Shown piece by piece: positions 48,664 through 61,104 of a DNA stretch of 64,000 nucleotides. The notes under the pieces are model-generated. The model ran no database searches. It had not been told where the DNA came from and saw nothing but the letters and a program-made list of their open reading frames with translations. Each line of letters begins with the position of its first letter. Within the stretch, counting starts at the first letter, position 1. The stretch covers positions 22,781,580-22,845,579 of the forward strand of contig CM052355.1 of assembly GCA_028551475.1 (NCBI GenBank), read 5' to 3'. Origin of the DNA: Casuarina equisetifolia (taxonomy: Eukaryota; Streptophyta; Magnoliopsida; Fagales; Casuarinaceae). The position numbers and the translations under genes are program-made.

Positions 48664-51600
48664 TGCCCTCCTCATAAATTAAAGGGGTAGAATGGACCAT
48701 AAGCTTGAAACAAAGAATGCAAACATGTACAAGAAAAAGACCTTTGGTAAGGACATTAACTTGTCAGTCCAATGGAAATGAACTACAAATGGAGTTGACC
48801 ATGGGCAAATCACTTCCAAACAAGATAAAATTTAATTTTAATGTGGTTAGTGCAAGCATGAAACACTAGGTTGGTCGTAAAGCAAAATGTTGACATGTTA
48901 TCACTCCAAAATGTCAAATGATAAGAAAGGAGAGCTTGGAGATCATGGAGAATATACTTAATCCATATGAGCTCAATAGTGGTGTTGACAAGGGATTTGT
49001 GTTTAGTCTTAATATTCAAATGAGTCACAATGAGTTATCTGCAAAAGCTTCAAAAGATGAGGTTACAATTAAGAAAGACATAAAAGCCACTAACAGATCA
49101 ATGGTTATCATGATCACTAATTTAACCTACATAAAGAAGGCATGTAAAGCAATGGATGGATTTTGGGTGAATAGAAGGGCAAGGTGTAGTGTCATAACTA
49201 AGTAGCAAAGGATGCACTTGGTGACTTGCTAGTGAGCAATGGTTGGACAATGAAGGAATTGGCAAACTATGTTAATGGCATAAGTAATGTTTGGTTGGGG
49301 GAAAGTAAGGGCATCCATAATGCCACAGTAAAGACCATAATCGTCCAAGGGGTCACAACTTCATACAAAAGGGCTTGTTAGTAGTATAAGGAGTACAAAC
49401 AACCTTGACATCAATCATCTTGGCCCAAGTGAGGATATCTTGCATGAACTTAGCCTAATGAAAAAGTAGGCCATCCAAGGTAAGAAAGTGGTGTAAGGGC
49501 CGAAGATCCTTGAGGACAAACTCATACTGTAGCACCTAAAGAAGTTTGGAGAAAATAGCCTTAGGACTTTTGGCAAGAATAATATTATTCACATAAACAA
49601 GTAAAAAAATGTTATATCATGGAGTGTGAAATGTGAAGTGTGAAGTGTGAAGTGTGAACAAGGAATTGTTTGAAGTGGAGATGATAAAGCCAAGAGAGGT
49701 GAAGGGCATGTTGAGATATTGGTACTAGTCACGTGGTGCTTATTTCAACCTATAGAGAGACTAATAAATTCAATAAACATGAGAGGGATGAGTAAGATCT
49801 ACAAACCTTGGAGGCTACACCATGTAGATGACTTTAGAGAGAAGGCCATGGAAAAATGCATTAAAGACATCAAGTTGTTAGATAGGCTAGCCTCTAGAGT
49901 AGAGAAAAGAGATAATTGTATGGATAATGACATACTTAGCAATAAGAATGAAAGTCTAAACGAAATCAATGTCTCTCTATTGATGAAAGCCCTCCATAAC
50001 AAGACAAGCCTTGTAGCATTTGAGGGAGCCATTCGCACATAGCTTGACCTTGTAGACCCATTTGTATCTAATAAGAAAAGCGCCAATAAGAAAAGGAACT
50101 AAGGCTTAAGTACCATTGCATATCAAGGTAATGTACTTAGCCATGACATCTTACTAATGAAGATCACAAACGGCTTGGGTAAAGCAAGTTGGTTTGGGGT
50201 GGGGGTGAATGGGGGCTATAAGGGCAAAAGTATGATCCTAGGTTGAAGTGTGACAAGGGATTGTGTTATCCTAGAGACAGGTCATAGTGTAAAAGGGTGG
50301 GTTAGAGAGGGATGAGAATGGATTAAAGAGAAAGGAAGGGGATCTAGGAAGGTTAGGAGTGAGGGGATTCAAGTGGAAAGAAGCAAGAGATGGAGAGGTA
50401 TTAGGTGGTGGTGTGGGCAATGATGGTAGAAGGGTGGGAACAAGAATGGGAATGGGTAGGAAAAGGGGTAGGGGAGTGATTATAGGTAAAGGTGGAGAGG
50501 AAAAGGGTAAGGTATGAAAGGAAGAGATGTCCTTTGGAACATTGCATTGGCAATAGCAAAAAGCCTTTTAAGTGGTAGGACAGTAGTAGTGGTAGCCACA
50601 ATAGTAATGGGGATAGCTTAAGAAAATATAGGCACTAGAGCATGGCTGAGCTTATGGAAAACATACGATCGTAGTTAAGGAAACACTACATATCCAAAAA
50701 TGTGTATGTAAGAGACATTTGAAGGTTGGTGAAATAGAACCTACCATAGAGAAAGGTTGGTAAGCACCAAAGTCAGTAGCTGGTTGATCAGAAAAACAAC
50801 AATCTTAAATGCAAAGTCATAAAAGTGAGTGGGATGGCAACTTAAGTGAGAAGGGTGAGGCTAATTTCCACAATGTGTTAATGCTTGCATTCTACAACAC
50901 CATTCAAAATAAGAAATAAAGGCAAAAGATATGTTGATGAATATCATACTATTGAAGATAGGCATGGAAAGTGGAGGAAAGAAACTTTAGAGCCCTATCA
51001 CATTGATAGCCTATAACATGCATTATAGATAGGTCTTATCAAAATAAAAGATAATAAAATATCTAAAAGTTGTGAGTGAGTGGAGAAGTAATAGAACCAA
51101 GAAAATTAGGAGAAATTATCAATAAAACAAATATAGTATTTTTTGTCATTCAAGGACTTAATAGGAAATGAACTCCTTACATAAAAAGAACCAATTGAAA
51201 GGAAGTTGACAACCTAAACATAGTAGGAGGATATGGTTGGTGGTAACTTTTACTAAAAGCACAAACTGTAGAAAGGGGAAGATATAATAACAAAAATTAT
51301 TACTAGTAGACTTTAAAAGACAAATAAAGGCATCAAACAAAAGATGGTCTAGCCAATGATGTCACAAGAGGAAATGGTTGGAATGAAAGGTAGTGAAAGC
51401 ACAAGGCGGAGGTGATGCGCTAGGAAAGGAAAATGATCAAATGTGTCATGTAAGATAATTTGTCTTGTGTGACTCTTAATCACCCAAAAATAAGTGAAAA
51501 AGAAAATATAAAAATTATTATTGGAAGAAAACTAAGAGATTGACAATAAATTCTTAGCAATAGAAGACATAACTAAAACATTAATGAATTGAAAGAAAGG

Positions 51601-52938
51601 AGTATGTAGAATACATATGTGAGTGAGGGGAAAAAAACATTATCACCCACATTGAGATACTAGGATCTAACATAAGGGTTAATGCCAAAGAAAGTGGATG
51701 CAAAATTAGTGATGTGGTGGGAGGTGTTAGAGTTAGGATACCAAAAAGCTAGATCAAGGGAGGAAGGGGTAGGTGGGGGTGGGCTATAGTAAGAGATAGA
51801 AAGGTGGAGGGTGACATGCTAGGCTTGAGGGGGGTGGTATGCCTAATTGTGAATGTAGGGGTAATGGGTCTGGGAAGAGGGAAATACAAAATGAGCCTAG
51901 AAAAAAGTGCCTAATTGGTGGGTTGAAGTTATAAGGGATTAAAAGATGGCTTAAAGCACTTTTTACAATTGATAGCATGCTCTAAGAGGTGACAAAGGTA
52001 GTAGTAGGGCTTATTACAACATGACTCATGTTTGCTATTATGAGTGGTCTAGGCTTGGACTTGAAAAGATGGGAGAAGCTAATTTGTGTAGGCTAGATAG
52101 GTGGGAATGGACCTAGATGAACATGGATTAATGTTGCATGACTTAAGGTTGGTATGAATTGGCCTCCATAGAGCTACCTAGAGTAAGAAACAAAGTTATT
52201 TAAGCTTTAGTGATGGTTATGGCATCCTTTGTAGGCAAGTATAAGATTGTGAAAGGCTTCATGGTTGAGCAGATTGGCAACAAATTCAACAATAAAGACC
52301 AAAGTGGCTAGGTCATTGAACTCCTTTCCTAAGCCATGAAAGATTTACGTTTCGTACTTGGCATTGGAGACTTTTCTCCAGTCACACCAACTTAGTTTAA
52401 GAGATCCTTGATGAGAGAGAAATTCCAACAAGATCAATTGCCCTTTGTAATTAATTAAAGTCTAAGTGGATGGTCAATAATAAGGCATAGGACTATGTGG
52501 TGTAGGTGCACTTCAAGAATAACTAGGCCTCCACTGAGGTCTTCATGTTAGTGAGTTACATGACCACAAATTTGGTCAAAGTCTATAGAAGCTATTTAAG
52601 TGATGCTTTGTCATAAATGAGGTAGGTAGTGTAGTTTGTGGGTTAGGTCGAACCATTGGCATGTTTGGTGGTTTCAAGTGGGGCTTTTTTTTATTTGTCC
52701 AAAATTGTAAGAGTTTCAAGGATGTGAGGAAGGGAATGAGTTTGGTTTTCTAAAGGACATAATTCAAGTCATCGAAATAGTTAAAGGAGGTTAGATAGGG
52801 AATTCCACTAAGGAAGGGGAGGAAATTAAAAGAATAGAAATAAGGAAAACAATCTCAGGTTCGGTGGCCATAAAAGTTGATTAGGTGGCATAGGCTTATG
52901 GCTTTGATGATTCCATGAACAAAACAAGAATAAAAGAC

Positions 52939-53252
52939 TGTTGGAACCCTAAGGTTGCCAAAAAACATAAGACAAAAGAATGGTGGAAACGGAAAATGGT
53001 TTGATTTTAATTGATTAATTCTAGATTCATTTTCAATACTATACATGAATTATACATACAATGGTTTCAAATTAGACAAGAAAGGAAGACAATCTAATGA
53101 CAATTGAATCTACCTAAATTGATAAGAATCATAAAAGATTTCCTTCTCTAGCAATTAGGGTTTTGTAGTAGGAATAGAGATAGATAAGGTTGACATGTTG
53201 CATGCATGTGTTACATATACTTTCAAGCATGTGGTGTCCCTCTACTCTAATA
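52939..53252 (-). repeat. 5' LTR of the minus-strand copia
   Basis: It pairs with 48,314-48,663, and its plus-strand left end is TGTTGG. A degenerate primer-site-like word (minus strand TGGAATCATCAAAGCC) lies about 24 bases internal to it. The divergence from its partner is large. Confidence 0.65.
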
Positions 53253-53489
53253 GTACCAAAGTGGACAATGCTAATAGCCAAGCAAGGAATGCAAAACTTC
53301 AATCAAACTTTAACAATTTAAGCAATTGGGGACATGATGCAACAAATGTTTCCTACTATTTAGCTAAAGATAAAAAAAAACAAAAACAAGAAGCAAAACA
53401 TGTGAAGTAAAAAGCCTAAACTCTAGGTTAAGCATCAACATAGGACAAACAAAAGAAATTAACCTAAAATAGGGAGGAAGATACCTTAA

Positions 53490-53604
53490 ATTGAAGCTAG
53501 ATTTTGTACATTATGACGACAGAGGGGAGCCTTAATTGAATGGATATGTAAGGTGGAATAATTTTTCAACTAACATGACATTATAAAAGAAGAACAAGTC
53601 TTGT
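53490..53604 (+). mobile_element. Ty3/gypsy gag N-terminal piece, interrupted at 53,604
   Basis: Plus-strand frames show a 'KLDFVHYDDRGEP' block and an 'EWICKVE-FFN' block. These match the typical gypsy gag start (KLDFPxFDGxxxxxWIxKxExFF). The continuation, with gag middle blocks and then pol, is found after 61,104 on the same strand. The minus-strand gypsy 53,605-61,104 was therefore inserted into this gag. Confidence 0.65.
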
Positions 53605-54009
53605 TGTTAAGAACAAGAATCTTACAAACAGTTACAACTCCTAAAATGAGGGAAGTTAGAAAACATCCCCTTTGTATTTTCTTAATTCCTAAATACACAA
53701 CCAATGTTCAAAATATTACACTACAACTTCCAAAACACATTACAAGATTAACTAGCCAACTACAAGTTCTATCACACATTACAATCACTAATTTAATCTA
53801 AAATTATTCCTACATATTGCACTACAATGGCTACAATTACACTACCACTACCATAATAGTTTGTTTCTTTCCACAATGATGTCCATAGTGGATACCTCCT
53901 TCTTGTGCTCTCTTTTTCCATCCTTGATTGCAATGCAATGTTTGGTTTGCTACCTGGTCACATGCTACCCATGTGAGTCATTCTTGACTCTTAAGGAATG
54001 GTTCTAACA
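53605..54009 (-). repeat. 3' LTR of the minus-strand gypsy
   Basis: This 405-bp direct copy of 60,716-61,104 shares TCAAAATATT(A/G)CA(C/T)TACAACTTC and CCCATGTGAGTCA. Confidence 0.85.
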
Positions 54010-57000
54010 ATTCATACCCCATCACATAACCAATGTCCTTAATAGTTAATTTAAAATGATGAAACCAATGTCGTATATACCTATGTCTTCCCAAGGTTGT
54101 TGTAATCTAGATGATCTAACCATTAAAATAAAAAATCAATCCTTAGGCCATTTCCCCTTTGCAATATACAAGTTCTAATATTTTTTATAGCTTCACAAAT
54201 AATCTACCTTCCCCATCCATGATTGAAACTCCTAAATATAATAAATTTTGCACTTACATCTAACCACCTTCATCAATTGTGACACATGATAAATTAGGTG
54301 AATGTTGGCCTTTTGTGGCAAGGCTAACTTATAAGTGACTTCCCCCACACATGTTGTGATCATGTAAGGCACATAGTATTAAAGAGATAACTTATAATCT
54401 TATTTCTTGGATATTGTTAACTAATAATAATGTTATGTCAAACTTTCATTCTAAATCTTTTTAGTTGGCACGAGTGACCTTCCTAGCTTGACTCTCTTGC
54501 AAGTGGGCTTGAGTCAATTAAACTTAATGAATCCATTTAAAACTCATCCACATCATGCTTATTTGTGAGCTTAAAGTTGTGATATAAGGTTAATTAGGTT
54601 GGTAACCATACAATGCTTTGAAGGTAGCCAAGAAGGTGGTATGATAATTGGTGTTGTATCACCATTCCATTAAAGGTAGCCAAGAATGTCACCGCTTGGA
54701 CTTTTCCCGCTAGAATAACATAGGCATTACTTAATACACTAGTTGATACTTTTTGTCTAACCATCAAACTACAAGAGATATGATGTGGATATATGCAAGA
54801 TATGTAATTTAGCCACCTTATCTATAAAAATTTTTGTCACTTAAGCTATCGAGAATGGATGATTCAACCTTATAGAGTAAGCATACTTTGTGAAACAATC
54901 ACAACCACCAAGATAATGTCCTTGCCTTCACTATAGGGTAAAAACCTTTATTTCCATAGTAATGTCTTGCCAAGGTTGACTAAGAACAAGCAATGATTGT
55001 AATAACCTAGGATACAATACTTTTTTGGATTTGTAACATTGACATACCGTACACTTTGTCATCCATGCCTTCATTGTCCACCACATTCCTAGCCAATAAA
55101 ATTGTATTGCACTTTCCTCAAGGTTGCCTAACCCTTAAATAGCCACTAATGCTTGAGCCATGTAACTATTGTACTATCTTATCTTTCAATGATCCTTGGC
55201 TTCCTACTATGATTTTACCTTAGAATCTCAATAACTTCTCAACCAAGTGATAATTTGGGTGGGCTGATGGGTCAATTATCATCTCTCTCACAATAGTTTG
55301 AGTATGGCTATCCCCTTCATAGTTCTATAGCACCTTTTGTATCTAATTGGTTATAGCATAGACATGACTTGTAGTTTCTTGTCTTTTGATCCCCTTAGCA
55401 TCCTTGAAAGCACATCTATAGCTTTATTCTCACTCTCACACTTATGTTGGATCTCATAATCGAAACCAAACAACTTGGTGAACCATTTGTGCTATACTTG
55501 CATGGTCATTGTCTATTCCAACAAATGTTTGATGTTGTTATGATCTATGTGTACTATAAAATGATCATCTAGTAAGTATGATATCCATTTATATTCAACC
55601 AAAATGATAGCTAAAAATTCCTTCCCATATGTGGAGAACACCAACTAATTTAATGTAAATGCCTTTCTAAGTTTAGCAATTGGTCTTCTATCTTGAATCA
55701 ATACTACACCTATTCTCCCATAGCTTGTATATACTTCTAGCATAAAATGTTTCCAAAAATTTAGTGTTGCTAGAACATGTGAAGAACTCATGGCATACTT
55801 TCACCCCCTAAAGGTCTAAAAGGCTTCCCTTAGCCATTAGAAATTATCCTTTTTTAATATCTATGTCTAGGGGAAACTTTTTTGCCTATAATTCTTAACA
55901 AATGGCTAATAATAGTTGTTAAGGCCTACGATACTATAAACAGGAGGGGCTAAGTCATCACATCCTTAATCTTCTTTGGTTTGCCTCAATACCTCCACCT
56001 AAAATGATATGTCCTAAATACTAATTCACCTTTTTGCAAACACATTTACTCTTCTTTGCATATAACCGGTGGTCCTACAAAATTTATAAAATAGGTTGTA
56101 GATGTTGTACATGAATTTTCCAATATAGACTACAAACAAGTATGCTATCAAAGAAAACCAACATTAGCCTTTTCAAGTGGGGTGTAAAATTTGGTTTGTA
56201 AGGCTTGGAATGTGGCTAAAGCATTAGTTAACCTAAATGGCATGATGAGGACCTAGTAGTTTCTTTTGAGTTTGAAAGGTAGTCCTTTACCAAATGGAAA
56301 CATGCACACTTGACAGTACTTCAATTTTATATCCAACTTACAAACCAAGTCACCTTGTGAAGCTTATCTAGTCACTTATCAATCACTAGTATCAAAAACT
56401 TATCATTAACCATGAGTTTCTTTAAAGTATAATAATTTATTCAAAATTGTCAAGTTATACATGTTTCTCAACTAATAACACTAGTGACACAAAAGGATTA
56501 GTGTTGTTACAAATGACCTTTGTAGTGAACATTTTGTCCACTATCTTTTTTATTTCTATATTTTATACATAAGGATAGTAGTAAAGCCTCACATTAACTA
56601 GCTTACTCAACATACATAGGGAAATATGATGATCAAACTCAGGAGTTGAGGGAAGCTAACTAGGAACCTTGAATACATCTCAAAACTCTCTTATCATCTT
56701 ATCTAATTCTACCAGTATCTCCTCCACTTAAGTCATGTTAATGGCTTTAAGCTTGCTAATACACAATGTGGATGTTTTGTCTCCCATTTACGAAAACTAA
56801 ACTCACTAATTGTCATTGGCGATGTGCCTTTTCATCTCATACCCTTTATAATAACCAAGTCTTCATTTACATGGATGATCAATGTATTTTTAACTACATC
56901 CAAACTAATATAATTAACCATTTTAGCTTATTGCATTCCCAATACTGCAATTATAACCCCTTAGGGGTAATAATATGACCTTTATAGCAAACTAATGGCC

Positions 57001-58845
57001 TTAAATTTTTCAAATGAACCTACTACATTTTTCATTATCTTTTAGATAATGGTCTTTAGCTACCTCAACCTTAAAAGGGCATCTCCTCTTTAATCTAACA
57101 ACCTTACCTCCATCCTAACCTATATCAAACCTGTGTAAAAGGAAATTCTAAATACTCTATTATAGGTTAACGTTTTTGGTATTTTTGATTTATTGAGAGA
57201 AAGAGTTGTGAAGGGAAAACTAATCCTTTATCAAATACAATGTTGACCTTGGACCTTTTACATAATGCCTTCTATGAATGGCACTCATCATATGAATGGA
57301 AAAAACATCATTTACCTCCCTTTCCTCATGTATCTTTTGAATTTGTTGCACTAATGCCAACTCTTTATTTGTTTGTTCAGCTTGTTCCCCCTTCATCTAT
57401 TATTAATTTTTTTTTTCTTATAAACATGTCCCTTGACCCATTTGTTATCATAGTAATAGAATAACTTTTACTCTCATCTAGCTTGCATCTAAAAGTTCAT
57501 AATCCATGTAGTAGAAAATCACATGTCATCATTATGGGTTGTAGCTCTCACCCTTCAAGATCTACCTCCATTGTTCCTTAATGTTAAGGTAACTTGAATC
57601 CAATTAGCACCTAAATAAAAGCTAACTCACCTTTTATTTTAGGTTTTGGAGGTTTAATATTGAAACTGCCCTTTAGCATCTTCCTTTAATTTGACTAAGA
57701 AATACTCCATGGATGCCTTTATAGACCTCAAGTTTTTAATAGTCACTTTATACCTTAGCCTAATAAGATCCTTTAATATAAATGATCATCCTGAAGGTTT
57801 GCCAATGCCTTCTCAATCCTTTATAGTAAACTTATCACATATATCCTCATAAAAACATAATCTTCTTTATTAAACATATCCATAGGGTCAAAGCAAAATA
57901 AAACTAATAGCTTATAATCCATTCTAATTTTGGAAAATTAGGATGCTGAGTACAAGAGACAAGATTAACTACATTTGTTTGACCTCTAGCTAGATGGCAA
58001 GGAAGACCAACATCCATTTAGCATTCTAACCAAATCTACCAACATTTTTCCTTCAATACGTTTCCTTTAGGGTTCAAAATCCCTAAAATTAAGCCTTTAA
58101 CAAATCCCAATATGTTGCTTATGTGGAACCTATTAAGTAAAACCCTTATAGTTGGGCCTTTGGTAGTTAGGTCCTCTACCTATGCCCATATCAGAATTAG
58201 ACCCCTTAAAGTTGGGTCTCCAGCACATTCCTAAATTCTATCCATGGGAATTAGGCCTCTAGACCCTTTGCATATTTTGCTCATGTGGTCTACTTGGTGC
58301 CTTCAGTGACAACAACAATGTATTGATATGGTTGACCATGGTGGTAAGTAATCACGATGGCCATAGTCTAGTACTTTGGCAACCTTAGGTAGTGGTCCCT
58401 AGTGGTGCAAGGGTTATTTGGCATGTAGGTTGACCTCATGCTTGCAACCTAACCTAGCATTTTCTTTTTGGTTTTCTTGTGGTTGGTTGCTTTTAGGCAA
58501 TGGCTCATTCTAGTAAAGGTCTTATAGTGACTCATCTCAACAAGTTAGGGTTTTGCCTATGATAGGACCCATCATTGTCTTAATAATTTTCTAATGCCCA
58601 TCAACCTTGGAATGATGGTTCATCCCAATCTAGCTTTTTTATGATGACATAATTGTACTAGTTGTCCACACATAATAGTTATGTGTAGCATTGTGAGGGT
58701 GGCCATGGTGGATCACTCCTTGTTTACTACAATTTGGGGCTTGATTTAGGCTTAACTTAGGCTTTCCTTGGCATTTGGTTTAAGGCCAGAACTATGGTGC
58801 CATTGGCCAATGTTGACAATGGTAGATCCTAGCTAGATTTATTTT

Positions 58846-60500
58846 TGTTGGAAAATAAGGGTTTTATTATGACAAAATCTATTTGTGAATCGTTTTTCAA
58901 ATTTTTTTTCATATGTACAAAAAGGAAATTATAGGAAGTAAAAGGTATACAAATTATAATATCAAATAATAATGTTATAAAGTAACTGGGTACCTACATT
59001 CCCTAATAAAACATCTTCATAAAGTGTTCTTGAAAAATATCTTATATGATTGATGTTAAAAATATGTTTAATTATATGTAAGAAAAATGATACTTGTCTT
59101 TATGTACTTGTAGGAACATATTAAAAGATCAATCTATGAGGAATTCTCTTATTCAAGCTTGACCTTAATTCAAGTGAAATTATATGTTAAATCAAATTTG
59201 AGCTTGCTAAGTGTTGGATCGTGATTATATATTGCTGGACAGTGCTTATATTGGTGGACCATAATTACATGCTACTGGATTGAGCTCATTAAGAGTTGGA
59301 CCAAGCTTTCTCTATGATAGGCCCGTGTCAAGGCCCGCATCTGTTAAAGGAGTCCTGCTTGCTTTTTTAACCAACTACTTACCCATTTGGTGTCATTTAA
59401 CTTAAGTGATATCTCATTTAAGAACCCACTGGATCAATTTGCCCTAAGGACGGATGCTCGAAGAGAGAAAGCCTCCGATGAAGCTCATGTTCTCCCTGGA
59501 AACATTGAATCCTCAATGGTAGGATTTTTTATTAAACTGGTGTCAAAATGATCTGATTTCCAATTTGAAATGAATAGTTGAGGTCGATTTGATGGCTGAC
59601 TTAGAAGGTCTAATAGGAATAAAGCTAGCTATTCATATTTAAGCTAAAAAGCCTTAGATTTATTCTCTATTTAAGAAGAATGTATGCATGAAGACTTTGA
59701 TGATGATTGACAACTATTTGAAGTGTTCTCTTTACAAAGAAACAATATTTGAGCTCACTCGATTATTTGATTCAAGTTTGCTCATCTCTTAGTGACTTAC
59801 AAGGATTTGGTGATATTTGATTATTCAGCTTATTCTTTGATTATACAATTGATTGCACTATGTATAACATTATATGTGTGTTGATTAATACATATTGCAC
59901 ATAAATATTGTGAACAATTTGAAACTCTAATTTGCTGAAATTTGGGGATTTTGTGATAGGAGCTTTGAACTTTATTATTCATACTTGAATAGCTCTTTTG
60001 AATAGCAATATCCCATAAACTATCATATTATTTGGGGATTTGTATTTGTACATAATCTTTTGATCATATCTTGTAATTGCACTTGAGAATTCCTTTGAAA
60101 AGAAATTGTTTAGATTAAGGAGAACATGTTCTTTAATCTAGTTTAAGTAAAGGAGACTTTAATTGGTTGAATTGAAGTAGAAAAGGGTGGATGTAGGGCT
60201 TAAGGATTAAGTGCTGAACCACTATGGTAAATTTGGTATTTTTCTTCCCTTTACTTGCTTGAAATTAACTTGCTGATTGTTGATAATTATCTAACTATTG
60301 AATTGTTATAAATTTGTTGCCTTACTAGTGAGTTAGACTTGATGTTTTATAACAAATCAGTGTATTATTTGCTTGTTGTTTTCTTGCTATACCCATGTGA
60401 ATTGTATTAATTCCTAGAACCATCTTATAAATTAAAAATTATAGTTGTTTGTTAGGTTAAACAATTTAACCCCTTTCTTATTGAGCCATAAAACCCAACA
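58846..60500. mobile_element. Solo LTR, 1,655 bp, with perfect 5-bp target duplication
   Basis: It starts TGTTGG and ends CCAACA (a perfect 6-bp inverted terminus) and is flanked on both sides by ATTTT (58,841-58,845 and 60,501-60,505). There is no coding content. A GCTGAACCACTATGG-like word near 60,215 recalls long LTRs of SIRE/Maximus copia elements, which are also of this size; that family link is only an impression. It lies within the minus-strand gypsy and so is younger. Confidence 0.82.
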
Positions 60501-60715
60501 ATTTTCATTTGTTAGCAAGAATTCTTTGAATGAGGAAGCATCTCATCTTGTTATGCTTGAATTTTTTAAAGCTTCGTGATATTGGAATTGGCTAATGCTA
60601 GATATTTTTCCTCCAAATTTTGCATGCGTGATTTATTCTTAGCCATCACTTAAGCCTAGATTTTAATCATAATTTTTTCATCTTTGTCCTTTAGATCATT
60701 ATTTTCAAATACCAT

Positions 60716-61104
60716 TGTTAGGAACAATAATCTTATAAACAATTACAACTCTTTATATTAGAGAAATCAAACAATGTTTAAAATATTATATTACCTTGAT
60801 TCCTAAATAAAACCAATGTTCAAAATATTGCATTACAACTTCTAAAACAAGCAATTAACCATCCAACTATAAGTTCTACAACACATTGTGATCACTAATT
60901 ACAACTACATATTACTTCTATGGATTGCACTATAGTAGACCCAACTACATGACCATTACCATAAAAGTTTGTTTTCTTCCAAGATAGCTACCTCCATCTT
61001 TTTTCCTCTTTTCAAACCATAATTGTAACACATTATTTAGTTTGCTAATTACTCATGTGCTGCCCATGTGAGTCACTTTTGACTTTAAAGGAGTGGTCCT
61101 AACA
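60716..61104 (-). repeat. 5' LTR of the minus-strand gypsy
   Basis: 389 bp. In element orientation it begins TGTTAGGACCACTCC at 61,104. The adjoining internal sequence starts ATGGTATTTGA, a weak primer-site match. Confidence 0.85.

Larger units (their letters stand above)
48314..53252 (-). mobile_element. Ty1/copia retrotransposon, near-complete but dead
   Basis: LTR-like copies lie at 48,314-48,663 and 52,939-53,252. Minus-strand frames between them give the copia order. A pre-integrase block SSIAKNLLSIS is near 51,560-51,600, and the integrase block YYICFIDNFS-FSWFYYF lies near 51,070-51,150. RT has a YKWVYKVKL, ARLVMEGF, QLDVFNAFFHG and VYMVQPP series (50,050-49,800). RNase H has TPLLS-, WCDNMSTV/HTRTKHI-like and VNVLTKGL blocks (49,200-48,740). 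A polypurine tract ATGAGGAGGGCA borders the 3' LTR near 48,670. Many stops are present. The zinc-finger gag end is poorly preserved. No matching five-base target duplication was found. Confidence 0.82.
53605..61104 (-). mobile_element. Ty3/gypsy retrotransposon, LTR-bounded, 7.5 kb
   Basis: LTRs are 53,605-54,009 and 60,716-61,104, both with TGTTA...TAACA ends. Minus-strand frames show an RT block MPFRLTNALATFQ (near 56,250), an RNase H block FSTYGKEFLAIILVEYKWISYLL (near 55,600-55,670), an IDHNNIKHLLE block and integrase blocks (55,050-54,650). The gag zone is degraded at 58,800-57,900. A purine-rich tract with GATGGGGTATGAAT borders the 3' LTR at 54,010. Flanks CTTGT and CTTTC are a weak target-duplication match (3 of 5). 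A solo LTR sits inside it. It is not autonomous. Confidence 0.85.

Noticed and set aside
49621..49662. Short GTGAAGT tandem repeat considered as a CRISPR-like or regulatory array
   Set aside because: The unit is only about 8 bp with no spacers; it is simple slippage inside the copia RNase H/RT region.
49719..50042. 107-codon plus ORF
   Set aside because: It is antisense to the copia RT blocks on the minus strand and has no motif of its own.
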